Under the pieces are notes generated by a model. It saw only the letters and a list, made by a program, of their open reading frames with translations. It made no database searches and was not told the origin of the DNA. Made by a program: the position numbers and the translations under genes. Below are positions 10,722 through 21,420 of a stretch of DNA of 64,000 bases, piece after piece (position 1 is the first letter of the stretch; the number at the start of each line of letters is the position of its first letter). Origin of the DNA: Bathynomus jamesi (taxonomy: Eukaryota > Arthropoda > Malacostraca > Isopoda > Cirolanidae); NCBI GenBank assembly GCA_023014485.1, contig JAJOZX010002571.1, positions 317,001-381,000 on the forward strand. The letters are read 5' to 3'.

Positions 10722-13188
10722 TAGGGCGGAGTGAAAAACTCATTTTTCGAATTTTCAAATTGGCTAGTGTGGAAAATGTGTGGAGTAGTGAGGAAATAAG
10801 CTGGTATAAATTTAAAATCATAACATTAATGTCTTCAGGTGCCACAATGACCTTCAATATTGAAAAAAATTGAAAAAAGCAGATTTTAACCAATAATTAC
10901 AGAAGAGTCCACGATGCACAATAGACAAGAATTTATTCACACTTGTATAAAAATAGCTCAGTCAACCTTTACACACGAAACTTTTTGACATTGCAGCGTG
11001 CAAGTGCAAAGTACTAACACAATGTTCTTGTCCCAAAGAAAAAACGGTTCCAAAGGAAGAAGTGACGTTCCTCTTAGATCAAAGGAGTGAAAGAAAACTG
11101 TTTATTGATAGAGTAGATATTACACTCTCAAAGAAAAAAGCATCTACGTTGCTAAGAAAGCAAAAAGAAGCTGTGAGGCTCACCAAAGAATCTTCACAGG
11201 AGAAATTGCAGGATACAAATGTTGAATTATCATCATCAACATCAAATAGTGAAAGTGAATCTGGCGAAATATCAGACGATACATTTCCAGAGCCAGTTAG
11301 CTCGAAGAGAAAACTCGAACAACCTGAAGAACAATTATTCAAGAAAAGGAAAACTACAAATCTACCTTCAGTGGCTACTGCTTGTGACAGGACTGCAGTT
11401 TCAGATCGAGCTGCAGCATTCATTGTTAGTGCAGTATTACAAGATATTGGAGAAGTTTCTATTGACAATACATCTGAAGTAGTGGATAGGAGTAAAATCA
11501 GAAGAGAAAGACAAAAGAAGAGATCAGAAATTATGAAAGATCAAAATCAGGTCCCAATCAGAGGAATCTATTTTGATGGTCGAAAAGATTCTACACTCTT
11601 CCAAGAAAAAAAAGAGTCCAAAGTATATCAGAAGAAGGTAACAGAAGAACATATCACTTTAGTGAGAGAACCTGGTTCAGATTATTTGGGCCATTATTCT
11701 GTGAATTCTGGATCAGCTGAAGAAATATGTAAAGGAATGTTTGAGTATATTGGAAATAATGACATGAACCTGGAAAACCTTGTTGCCATTGGATGCGATG
11801 GTGCAGCAGTCAACACTGGAGAAAAGGGAGGCGTTATAAGGCTTATAGAATTGAAGCTGAAGAAGCCAGTTCAACATTTAGTGTGCCAGCTCCATGCCAA
11901 TGAATTGCCATTACGCCATTTAGTTGCAAAGCTGGATGGAAAAACATCTGGCCCCCGCGGATTCACCAGTCCTATTGGCAGGGAATTAGAGAACTGTGAG
12001 AGTCTTCCTATTGTCGAGTTTGAAAGGATTGATGCTGAGGAACCAACTGTAGACTGTGAAGATCTTAGCACCGACCAAAAATATCTAATTGATATTCATC
12101 AGGCCATAACAAAGGGATATTGCTCTCCAGATCTTGCTCATCGTAGTCCAGGCAAAATGGCACATTCACGATGGCTGACTACAGCAAATCGTTTGCGTCT
12201 ATACGTTTCAACTGTAAGTCCATCTGAGAACCTCATGAACATTGCTTCTTTTATAATGAAGGTCTACATCCCAATGTGGTTTTCTATTAAGCAAAGTACG
12301 TCTTTTGTCAATGGCTCAAAACATGTTTTCAAAACTATTTAACTAACAAGAACACTGAATGACGAAGTAAAGGATATTGTAAACCCTGTCATACAAAGAA
12401 ATGCATTTTTTGCAAATCCAGAAAATATTCTAGCATCAATGATTCATGATGACCGCAGCGCCATAAGAGAATTAGCGTGGAGGCGAATAAAGAAAGCAAG
12501 GCAAACAAACAAGGAAAAAGTTGTGAGGCGTTTCATAGTACCTGTTATTCAATTTGAAGCTACTGATTATACTGATTTAATTAATTGGCAAAAATGCATT
12601 GTCACTGAACCACCTGTGACAAGACACCTGACAGAAAATGAGATTGAAGAATTCATAGAAAACAAGAGTACCCCTCCATTCGAGAAATTCCCTTGTCATA
12701 CACAAGTAGTAGAAAGAATGGTAAAATTAGTGACTGAAGCATCATCAAAAGTATTTGGATTGAACGCGCGAGATGGCTTCATAAGATCAACACTTCAGTC
12801 ACGTAAAAAAATGCCATCATTCGAAAGTAAAGCTGATATAAAGTTTAAATAAAACGTTAATAGAAAAAAACATGCGCAAGTGGGTGGTTGGGAGGGCATG
12901 GGTGGAGCTCGACACGCAGCCACCTCCTCGTGGTGAGTTCTGGATTATTTAGATCATTAATCAAAAGAACATTGATCTAAATAAACTAAGAGCTGCGTAA
13001 TTCAGTAACTATTTTGGTAATTGGAACACTTAATATATAATAATAGCAAGTAAGTTTCAGTTATTGTACTAATGCAGAATATAAGAAAATCATTATATTT
13101 CACTTTTTTCGACACCCACATATTTTCCGCACTAGCCATATTTGAATTTCGAAAAAAAGTTTAAAAACCTCATTTTCGATCCGCCCTA
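10722..13188 (+). mobile_element. Copy 4: hAT-like DNA transposon inside Gypsy-B pol, 8-bp TSD
   Basis: Termini TAGGGCGGA and TCCGCCCTA head imperfect inverted repeats of about 60 bp (shared CAAATTGGCTAGTG/CAAATATGGCTAGTG blocks). TSD CTATACAC lies at 10714-10721 and 13189-13196. The element is 2467 bp and encodes one transposase relative of A1. Removing it with one TSD leaves the Gypsy-B pol frame intact, so it landed in a coding element recently. Confidence 0.92.
10981..12852 (+). pseudogene. Copy 4 hAT-like transposase, interrupted by one stop
   Basis: The open frame is visible from about 10981 and the true start is unclear. It includes LFDIAACKCKVLTQCSC, FLLDQRSERKLFIDRVD, an acidic Ser-rich linker, a first acidic site in GIYFDGRKDSTLF, a second in AIGCDGAAVNTGEKGG, VCQLHANELPLRHL (C-x-x-H), PGKMAHSRWLTTANRLR (Trp) and HTQVVERMVKL (candidate Glu). 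A single TAA at 12340-12342 splits an otherwise continuous frame that ends at 12852. The motif order equals A1 with low identity, so this is a divergent branch of the same family. Confidence 0.82.
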
Positions 13189-13196
13189 CTATACAC

Positions 13197-15464
13197 CTAC
13201 CTGGTCAATCAAATGATAAGCCTTCCCCTGAAATTCTAAATGTGAATAGGGAAACTGATAGCCCCTTTGAAGAATTTACACTGCTTGATGATAGCATGGA
13301 GGAGGACCTTGCACCTGACACAGAGGCTAGTGGGGAGGGGAATCTACCACCTGATAACCTTACACCACAATTGGAACTGACATCAGTTGTGGTGGACATC
13401 TGTCCAGTGATTCCTTTGAGAGAAGGAGAACAACTCCCAAAAGAAGGAGGGGCATTGTCCCTGGAAGATGTCATAACCTTACAAAAACTTGACCCTCACC
13501 TATGTCACCTTAAAAAGGGGATTAAGCAACAATGGACAGCGAAACGATATACTGGAAACCTACAACCATATAAACGAGATCATCAGCAATTGGTAGTTAT
13601 TGATGACATCATTTACCATAGGGGAAAAGACCACCACTTGCGTTGTGTTGTTGCCAAAGGTGTTGCTATAGATTGGGCTGTCATTTTTCACAAGGAGTTT
13701 GCTCACTTAGGGCGAAATAAATTGCTTGCCCTATTATTGGAACATTTTTGGTACCCACAGCTGCATCGCATAGTGACTGAGATAGTCACTTCTTGTGTGG
13801 AGTGTCAGAGAGCAAAGATTACCAATATTCTCCACACACCACCTGTGTTTAAGATTGTAACCCAACATCCTTTTGAGTTGATTGCAGCAGATCTTATCTC
13901 CTACCCTATCTCTCAAAAGGGGAATGTTTGTGCATTGGTGGTGGTTGACCATTTCTCTAAGTGGTTGTCCGTGGTCCCACTGCCCAATAAACGGGCCTCT
14001 ACTGTAGCACAAGCATTCAAAACTCGAGTATATCCATTTCTGCCCAGGCTGCCTGAAAAGCTACTCAGTGATAATGGGTCTGAGTTCACAGCCCAGGAAT
14101 TTGAAGATACCTTGCTTGAACTGGATATACTCCATGTAAGGACTTCTCCTTATTGCCCCACATCCAATGGGGCTGTTGAGCGAGTAAACAGGACACTAAC
14201 CCAATATTTGCGGATGAGTTTGAACCAGGTTGAGACCTGGGATGACCATCTGCCCAGGGTGGTATCCATTTACAACAATACCAAGCATCAGGAGACTGGT
14301 ATTTGCCCAGCAGCCTGTCTCTTATCCCAGACTCACATCTTCCCTCAGGGCCCTAGGATAGACCACCATCAGCTTCAATATCGGGATGAAGGCCACCCAC
14401 GGTTCGAACCCTATCACTTAAACCAGCTGGTGGGGCTGAAAATACACTATCCTGGCAACCTGAGCATCAATAAATTCAAACCTCGGTATGCTGGACCATA
14501 TTGTATAATTAAAGTGAACCCAAATGAAATTACTTATCAAGTTCAGTCAATGAACCCTCAGGAACCCACTATTTATAAAGTTCACCACAAACATCTGAAA
14601 AAGTGGAATGTGGCTCCACCATATCTTCAACAGAACCGCTACTACCAAAGGCTTTTGGGAGATGCCCATTATGAGGTTGAATTCCTACCACAACCTACAC
14701 CTGTAGAGATGAGTAAGGGTCCATCTCTAATTGAAGAACCAAGCCATGATGAACCATTCTTTAAGGGTTTTCGCTTCAACCCATTACCTGTGGAGCGTCT
14801 GAGAAAAATTCAGCAGACTCTAGATCAGACTCTCCACAACCTGTATCAGTTGGAAGAGAGATTTCATGAACAGCCACCTCCCAGCAGAAATTCTTTGAGA
14901 CAAGATAAGACAAGTGGGGAGGATAAAGTTAATGGGGACATAGAGAATAGATGCCCAGTAGCAATCTCATCCTTTGATTCAGGGCAGGAACTACCTTCCT
15001 CTGAATTGGAGCCAGTGAAACAAAGTCCCCTAACGTCTTTTCGATTTATTGCTACCAATAATCAATCATATTTAGTGGCTGTGGAACCTGAAACAGACTT
15101 TGCAGTGACACAATCTCCAGAATCTTCAGAAATGACAAGTGAGCTTGAACTTAGTGGCCTAGGAGGAGGACTGAGTCCAACTGATCAGCCAACTCACGCA
15201 AGGCAACGAGGGTCCCTCACTCTGGAACCATTCTCTGGTGTATTAAAGTGGGTAAAGAAAACATCATTGACACCTTCAAAAATTGATTTTAGAGGGTTCT
15301 CACCTGAATCTCAAAACCTGCCTTTACCAGTTGTTACACAAGTAGGTACCCTCAAGAAGATGGGGAACCGACCATTCACAAGGTCACAGGGCAGATCTCA
15401 GGAATTGCCTAGGGTACAAAGTTCCCCACTTGAGAGGAAAACTAAAAGTAAGGTTACTGATTAG
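13197..15464 (+). CDS. pol: Gypsy-B integrase with long C-terminal extension
   Basis: This continues the pol frame after copy 4. The N-terminal zinc domain includes HKEFAHLGRNKLL and CVECQRAK. The core triad lies in AADLISYPIS, LLSDNGSEFT and NGAVERVNRT (D, D, E). A basic DNA-binding C-terminal region (NKFKPRYAGPYCIIKV) follows, then about 260 residues of Ser/Pro/Glu-rich extension without a recognised domain. The frame is open to TAG at 15462-15464. No chromodomain was seen. It would insert cDNA into the genome. Confidence 0.9.
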   Translation, partial: LPGQSNDKPSPEILNVNRETDSPFEEFTLLDDSMEEDLAPDTEASGEGNLPPDNLTPQLELTSVVVDICPVIPLREGEQLPKEGGALSLEDVITLQKLDPHLCHLKKGIKQQWTAKRYTGNLQPYKRDHQQLVVIDDIIYHRGKDHHLRCVVAKGVAIDWAVIFHKEFAHLGRNKLLALLLEHFWYPQLHRIVTEIVTSCVECQRAKITNILHTPPVFKIVTQHPFELIAADLISYPISQKGNVCALVVVDHFSKWLSVVPLPNKRASTVAQAFKTRVYPFLPRLPEKLLSDNGSEFTAQEFEDTLLELDILHVRTSPYCPTSNGAVERVNRTLTQYLRMSLNQVETWDDHLPRVVSIYNNTKHQETGICPAACLLSQTHIFPQGPRIDHHQLQYRDEGHPRFEPYHLNQLVGLKIHYPGNLSINKFKPRYAGPYCIIKVNPNEITYQVQSMNPQEPTIYKVHHKHLKKWNVAPPYLQQNRYYQRLLGDAHYEVEFLPQPTPVEMSKGPSLIEEPSHDEPFFKGFRFNPLPVERLRKIQQTLDQTLHNLYQLEERFHEQPPPSRNSLRQDKTSGEDKVNGDIENRCPVAISSFDSGQELPSSELEPVKQSPLTSFRFIATNNQSYLVAVEPETDFAVTQSPESSEMTSELELSGLGGGLSPTDQPTHARQRGSLTLEPFSGVLKWVKKTSLTPSKIDFRGFSPESQNLPLPVVTQVGTLKKMGNRPFTRSQGRSQELPRVQSSPLERKTKSKVTD

Positions 15465-15568
15465 GTTAAGGTAAGATATAATTTGTAAAGTGTATTAAAG
15501 TCCCATACTATCACTCATCACTACTTATGTACTTAGAGATAAAATACCTGTGTTGTGCACCCCACAAC

Positions 15569-15581
15569 AAGTGGGGAGGAG
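15569..15581 (+). other. Gypsy-B polypurine tract
   Basis: The stretch AAGTGGGGAGGAG lies directly before the 3' LTR and is positioned as the plus-strand primer. Confidence 0.75.
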
Positions 15582-17173
15582 TGAGATGGTATGGTTAACT
15601 AAAAATGTTTTTCTTCTCTTTTTAATTGATAATAACAGATTTGAAATTCTCTCAATATAGAGAATGTTAAAAACTGAGGCAATCATATGCCTCAGTATAA
15701 AAGCTTTGAAACTCTCTCAGTATAGAGAACAAGAAGCAGCTTGAGGCAATCATATGTCCATTTCAAGAGACGGGAAAGCATCTCACTTCTCCTTGATGGT
15801 GTGGTAGGTGATCCAGTCTTGTTTTTACCATTGGTGTTTTGTATTGCTTAACCATTAGCTATAAGAACCATGTCTCACATATTTGGATCACTTAAAATTA
15901 TCATGTAAATATCATAATCATTTCTGAATGCCTGATTTCCTTTATAAAGACCGTGTTGAAAAACCTAACTTCAGTTATCAATATGCATCACAATGGATTT
16001 TGAGCTTTCTCAGGCTGTGAACTAAATTGTACCTTTAACTGCCTTATGAGCAACATATTAATGCAAATACATATCCCAAAATTTTAGACCATTAATTATC
16101 ATTGTCAGTTTTGCTCCCTTCACTGTCATCATTGCACTCATGGATTCCTGAGTCCACTGATGACAGTGCTAGGGGGATAATCTCTAAATGTTGTTGGTTT
16201 TTTTTCTTTATCAGGATTTGTTTTTGGCTGGGACATTTGCTTATTGAAGTGAATTTGGACAAAGCTTTTTCTTCCCCAATGCCTGCACAAATGCTGAAGC
16301 CAGTGTTCACATAAATTTTTTTGTTATAAACATTGCTTTTGTGTGTACTGATTGAGCCAAGAATACATTTAATGATTGTGAGATGAAGTGGAGTTAAAAT
16401 GACACATCTGGGACTTATCAGGTTTATACAACTTGGGTAACACTCATTGACCTTACCCTAATAACTAATATTCTTTGTTTTTTTGCATTAGTTATGTAAG
16501 TTATTTTTTTTTGTAAGTCTTGTCTCCTTTGTGTGGTAATGGGCTGGTGATGGCCAATAATTTAATGGTTTTATTTTATGTTTACATTTTTGTGTGTGGT
16601 ATGGGACTAATGATGTTTGTTTCTTTTGTTTTGTAGTAATAATTTTTTTTCAAGTGCTTAGTTGGTTCTGAAAACACATTGGTGTATGATCAATAAAATT
16701 GTTCAGATCTTCTTTAGTTACCTGTAAAAACTTGCCTGCTGATGCAGTTAACCTTGTAAGTGTTATTATTGTTTCGTTGATTAAATTAAGCAAAGGACAT
16801 TTTACTTTTCTTAAATCCTCCCACCATAAGCCGAAGAGTAAGTCGTTAAAAGAGGCAGACTGGCTATGCTCCAGAGATCTTAAAGGTGAGAACCCAGTTT
16901 CAGATTGGTAGGAGCTGCCTATCTGACATAATCTCAACCACACTAAAATTGGTAACTTGCTCACCTCATTTCTCTCATTCTTAGCAGTGCAGGTGGTGCT
17001 GGAGTCAAATGATTTTTATTAAGGCCCTCTGGGTGGTTCTCACTGGCAGCTAAATCTCCCATCTCCGCAACCAGCCGCAGCTGCCGTGACCCCACTAACA
17101 GAGTATCTGGTAGGTGAGTAACGCAAACGCATCTTTACACAGATACACTTACTGGCATCACGCCCCCGTTTCA
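15582..17173 (+). repeat. Gypsy-B 3' LTR
   Basis: 1592-bp LTR. It has an extra partial tandem duplication near 15648-15718 (second TTTGAAA...CTCTCAGTATAGAG unit). The rest is almost identical to the 5' LTR. Confidence 0.95.
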
Positions 17174-17177
17174 GTGT

Positions 17178-18445
17178 CTGGTCCACCTTCATACACTGAA
17201 GGAAAGTTATTGGGAGTACCTGTCATCGACAATTCTTCTGGCACAGCTCAGGCTGAGGCTTCAATGGATTTACTGGAGACATGGGAACTTACGGATAATG
17301 TTACTGCCCTTGTTTTTGACACTACATCCAGTAACAGTGGAGTTCACAGAGGAGCTGCCAAACTGCTAGAGAAAATGCTGAACAAAAAGGTGTTTTATCT
17401 GGCCTGTCGACATCACATCCAGGAAATCCTAGTAGGAGCAGTTTGGGAGAAGCTGTTTGGGAAGGTGAAGGGGCCAGATAATCCCTGGTTTGAGCATCTG
17501 AAGGATGTTTGGACGGACTTGTCCAAGGAAAACCCAAAGATGCTGGCTATCAACAGCAAATGGCTGAAGGAAAAGAAGAAGAACAGTGAAGAAATACTCC
17601 AAGACATTCTAACAGCAGAAAGGCTTCCAAGAGCCGACTACAGGGAAATGGCTGAACTGACAGTCATTGTTCTTGGAGGAACGCCTCCTCGAGGTATTCA
17701 CTGGAGTCGACCAGGCGCCATTCATCAGGCCAGATGGATGGCCAGAAACCTGTACTCCATGAAAATGCTGATGTTTGCAGATCAACTTGAGTACGACGAA
17801 GACACTGTATCAAAGCTGGAAAGACTCAACACCTTCCTTGCGCTGTTCTACACTCCTGTATGGATGATGTCAATGTCTGCTGCAGATGCTCCCGTGAATG
17901 ATCTAAGTCTAATCCAGGACATGTTGAAGTACAAGAAAACTGACCCAGAGCTTGCTGATGCAGTACTTAATAAGATGGAAAACCACAAATGGTACCTGAC
18001 GCAGGAAGTCGTGCCATTTGCCCTGTTCAGCAGTAGATTGAGTGACACATTGAAGCACGACATTGCTGCCCAGTTACATGCCACTGAGAAGCCAGACAGC
18101 TTCAGAACAGGAAAGCCTCTATTCCAGAGAGTCACAGCTAAGACCACCCTGGTTGATCTCATTGGCCCAGAATCACATTTCCTGCTGGACACACTGAACA
18201 TTGGATCCGAGTGGCTTCTGGAACCTGTCACGTCTTGGCCACAGAATGAGGACTACAGAAAAGCGTTGGACTATGTTAAGAATCTGAAAGCGGTGAATGA
18301 CATTGCTGAACGTGGTGTCAAGATGATGAGCGACTTTGCAAATGTCATAACAACAGATGCCAAGCAAAGGGACTATCTCCTTCAAGCTGTGGAGTTCAAC
18401 AGACGCCGCTTTGACAGCTTCAAGAAACAAACTCTCAACAACTGA
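17178..18445 (+). CDS. A1 transposase copy 1, exon 2 second part
   Basis: The frame is open to a TGA at 18443-18445. Motifs in order: VFDTTSSNSG (second acidic site) near 17315; LACRHHIQEIL (C-x-x-H) near 17400; DYREMAEL and VLGGTPPRGIHWSRPGA; the conserved Trp in HQARWMARNLYSMK near 17730; and NDIAERGVKMMSDF near 18300 with the candidate catalytic Glu. The order D-D-(C-x-x-H)-W-E matches the layout of hAT transposases, while the 9-bp TSD and long TIRs are less usual for hAT. No stop or frameshift was seen in this part. The family is recurrent here but its biochemical role is inferred. Confidence 0.85.
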
Positions 18446-18679
18446 CTGTGTAAATGTCATTATGAAATTAATCATCATGTAATGCTTTCACTTCTTGATC
18501 GATTAGACTTGTGACAAAATGTTAATCTCAAATTTGTGTCATGAATAAGGCGCCTTGTCTGCCTTGAGTGTGAGAAAACGAATTTTGTGATATTTCTGAA
18601 ATCTTTGTATGTACCAATGTGCCATTTCTTATTCCAAGACTATCATAATTGTATAAGTTAGAAAGAGGATTAAAAACAC

Positions 18680-18932
18680 TTTAATTTGGTGCCTATTTTG
18701 TTGCTCTATCTTGTTTAGATAAAAAGTTATAGTGCAAAACATGATTCAAGGGACCCCGGAACTGGTGCTTTTGGCCGATTTCAAGGCAGAAAACTTAAAG
18801 CTCCATGCGGCAATGCTTCCCAACAACCTAGGTCAAAATGGTTGTGATTTTCGGCCTTTTCAGGTCAAAAAGCATGGGAAAAAGTACAGAAACCTATGAA
18901 AATAAGAAAAAGTTGATTTTTGAACAGGGCTA
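18680..18932 (-). repeat. A1 copy 1 right terminal inverted repeat
   Basis: Inverted partner of 3020-3272, ending GAACAGGGCTA next to TSD ACACTACAC. The same repeat pair bounds copy 2. Confidence 0.9.
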
Positions 18933-18989
18933 ACACTACACCAATACTTTATACTACGGTACATTACCATCACCACTCCCTAAACACTG

Positions 18990-19800
18990 TTGCACTTTCT
19001 CTATAGTTCTAACCCATCTACTTCTAATATCTTCTCTAATACTACGTTAGTTCTACATCTAAGCTTTTATTCAACAAGTTTTCTTCTATTTCAAGCAATA
19101 ACATTCTCACTTCCTCACAAAAATCAATCACATTCATTCTCTTTCTCATTCTTTCATTTATACTTCCTTCACCTCTATCTACTCCCCATTCATCCCTCAC
19201 ACTTTCCATTAAGGTTACAATACATTGCTCAGTTACACTCCTTTCTCTCTCACATACATTTTCCCTTTCACTCTCTCTCTCAAGAATTGCAAACCCCACA
19301 CTCTTAATCCCCCCTCCCTGACACAATCTTTCTACTTCAGAGTGAAGAAGATTTCCCCTGTTCCGCTCTTCTCCTCCACCCTCAGAAAACCCCAGAAAAG
19401 AAAGGTCCTCACGGTTTGGGATTTCAAAACCCTCAAACGAGAATTCCCGGATGGACCAGGCTGGCACCAGGAACCACCAAAGTCCTGAACATCCCATTCT
19501 AACTCTGCCTCACCCGTGGCTGTTCCAGAGTCCAACTGGGAATTCTTCAGCTCAAGTACTCCACCTATCTGCCTGGCTTTCTCACCTTTCATTCCCTTTC
19601 TTCTCACCTTTTTCTTCCTTTTCACCCGCTTTGACACAATCAAGAACTCCAGATCTGCATCCATCCATTCACCCTGGATTCCCATCATGTTCTTGGTTTC
19701 TAGTGCTTTCTTTTGTTCCATCCTCTCACACATATCATACATTGGATGACATACAATGTACTCCAGAGGTATTCGTCATTTGTGCAACTGCTGATAATGT
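18990..19800 (-). pseudogene. Gypsy-A pol C-terminal charged region
   Basis: Minus-strand frames (19042-19497 and 19332-19742) encode Lys/Arg/Glu-rich, coiled-coil-like sequence (ERESERENVCERERSV; KRVKRKKKVRRKGMK). They lie downstream of integrase and before the A1 insertion point. No recognised domain is present. The plus-strand frames here are shadows. The region probably corresponds to the long integrase C-terminal extension also seen in Gypsy-B. Confidence 0.55.
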
Positions 19801-19817
19801 GCTCTTACTTCTTCACG

Positions 19818-20530
19818 CTATCCATTCTCTTGCTCCCTCTCTATCACATACATTACCCCATTCTCCCACACCTTTTTGACCACAAATGGACCCTCAAACT
19901 TTTGTGCCAACTTATACTCATTCCTTCTCCCAGTCTCATGCACCTCTTTCAAAACAAGCTCACCAACACCAAATGACCGAAAATGTACACCAGCCTCTCT
20001 CCATCTATCACATGCATTCTCATTTAATCGTATATCCTTTTGCACAGACCTTCCAAATGTAGACACATACCTTCTTGGGGAAGTTTGAATGGCCGAGTGG
20101 TATGTCAAATTGTAGCACCAAGCAATTCTTGCCAATTCAACATTCCACTCAGCCCCTTCCTCAGTACATACATGCAGCATTTCACTTATTGTTTTCACCA
20201 TTCGCTCAGCCAAACCATTCAAAGCAGACATATATGGAGTTATTCTAACATGCTCTATCCCATTCTCACTCAACATTCTCTCAAAACTAACACCCATAAA
20301 CTCAGGCCCATTATCTATTAAACACTTATGCGGTCTTCCAAGCATCATTGGCAACATACTCTCTCTCATCACTCTCGCAACATGCTCACTTGTTTTATTC
20401 TCTAATGCAAACATACACAAACTTACTCAAGATTGTGATCAACCCCTACTAATATTCCAACTTTCCCTCTACTCATTCTTGGCATACTCACAATATCAAA
20501 CACCACAAGCTCCCAGGGTTCTTTCACTTC
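19818..20530 (-). pseudogene. pol: Gypsy-A integrase core
   Basis: The minus strand shows the first Asp in VVFDIVSMPRMSRGKVG (about 20465-20515), the second in CLIDNGPEFMG and the Glu in LNGLAERMVKT. A C-terminal segment (YKLAQKFEGPFVVKKV) follows. A stop and frame change separate the first Asp from the rest. A G-rich insertion at 20540-20563 separates it from the zinc domain. Catalytic residues remain but the gene is broken. Confidence 0.85.
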
Positions 20531-20562
20531 AATCTTTCACACGGGGGGGAGGGGGGGGGGGG

Positions 20563-20913
20563 CTACTGGGACTGGTATTTTCGCTTTTGGCAACTCTCAC
20601 AGGTAGTTTCCACTTCCGCAACAACCAGTCCCAGCCTAGGGTGGAAAACCATTCCTTTCATTAACTCCCATAACTTGTTTTTTCCCACATGCCCATACAT
20701 CCTATGTGTAATAATAATAACCAATCTTACCATACCCTCAAATGTCATCACTGGCACACTCTCTGTCTCACCCACCTTATTTACCCTCATATAATATAGC
20801 ACTCCCATCCATACAGCCAACTTTTTCGCATACCTTTTATATTCTTCCACCTCTTTTGACCACTCTCTCACATCTGTACCATTATACAAATATTCTCTCA
20901 ACTTGCATATCAC
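20563..20913 (-). pseudogene. pol: Gypsy-A integrase N-terminal zinc domain
   Basis: The minus-strand frame reads IITHRMYGHVGKNKLWELMK and CESCQKRK, the HHCC zinc-binding domain that precedes the Ty3/Gypsy integrase core. It ends at the G-run interruption. Confidence 0.85.
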
Positions 20914-21074
20914 CTCATCTCCTTCTTACATATCTAAAATATCTTCATCTCTCAACATTTCACACTGGTCTTCCACCTCTAACTCAATTGCTCCCACTAA
21001 CACAGCATCTATACCTGTGCTTGGAAACATTCCCATACTGACCACATGCTCTCCTCCTCTCATTACTAAGCCCT

Positions 21075-21385
21075 GACAACATCCACAATCAAGTTCATAT
21101 TCTGGAGGAAATCAATTCCCAGTAAAAATCCCAAGGTATTGATTCCCCTTTCAAGACTATGAACTTGTGCTCCCATACCTCTTTACATGCACCTAATCCC
21201 ACCCTCAACTGCACAGCTTCATGTGACGTGACTGTTCCCCCTCCTATACCACGTATTCTCACACCCACTCTTTCTTGGGATACAGACACATTCCCTTCAT
21301 CTAAATTACACAACACTTGCTCATTCACCAGACTGATTTGGGCACCTGTATCCACAAGACCCCTGTAGAGCTCAACCTTCTGGAA
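21075..21385 (-). pseudogene. Second retropepsin-like domain of Gypsy-A, between OTU-like region and integrase
   Basis: The minus strand reads GLVDTGAQISLVNEQVL (active-site Asp at 21341-21355), then VRIRGIGGGTVTSHEA. After a frame change it reads LLGIDFLQNMNLIVDV. Those are the two halves of an aspartic-protease-like fold (DTGA...ILGxDFL). It lies downstream of RNase H and OTU-like sequence and upstream of integrase, separate from the usual protease at 24180. It may be a duplicated protease or a structural domain. A frameshift makes this copy inactive. Confidence 0.75.
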
Positions 21386-21420
21386 CTCTTACAGGTACAA
21401 CAGAAGGGCTGAGCTCTACC

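Larger units (their letters stand above)
4542..17173 (+). mobile_element. Gypsy-B, Ty3/Gypsy LTR retrotransposon inside A1
   Basis: LTRs are 4542-6063 and 15582-17173, both starting TGAGATGG and ending GTTTCA. The 4-bp TSD GTGT (4538-4541, 17174-17177) restores the A1 reading frame exactly when collapsed. Gene order is gag with zinc knuckles, retropepsin, RT, RNase H, OTU-like domain and integrase with a long C-terminal extension. It is interrupted by copy 4 (10722-13188). No envelope gene was seen. Near-identical LTRs and long open frames imply a recent insertion. Confidence 0.95.
3020..18932 (+). mobile_element. A1 copy 1: hAT-like DNA transposon, 253-bp TIRs, 9-bp TSD
   Basis: The ends are TAGGCCTGTTC and GAACAGGGCTA. 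They are flanked by the 9-bp direct repeat ACACTACAC (3011-3019, 18933-18941). TIRs of about 253 bp are clearly visible. Without Gypsy-B (4542-17173 plus one TSD) the element is about 3.28 kb. It encodes one transposase with a 108-bp intron. The closely related copy at 45765-49156 has a different 9-bp TSD, which confirms the boundaries. Confidence 0.92.

Noticed and set aside
13197..15580. Possible envelope gene in Gypsy-B after integrase
   Set aside because: The 3' part of the frame is a low-complexity extension of pol; no signal peptide, furin site or membrane segment was seen.
3020..18932. Classification of A1 as a Mutator-like element because of 9-bp TSD and long TIRs
   Set aside because: The protein motifs (FDTT-SN-G, CRHH, RWM, AERG) fit the hAT-style order better and I see no MULE zinc knuckle or typical MULE core. 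Left open as a finding and not called.
18990..20321. Plus-strand frames rich in Ser/Pro/His/Leu across 18990-25833
   Set aside because: They are antisense to the Gypsy-A gag-pol remains, which show domain motifs on the minus strand.
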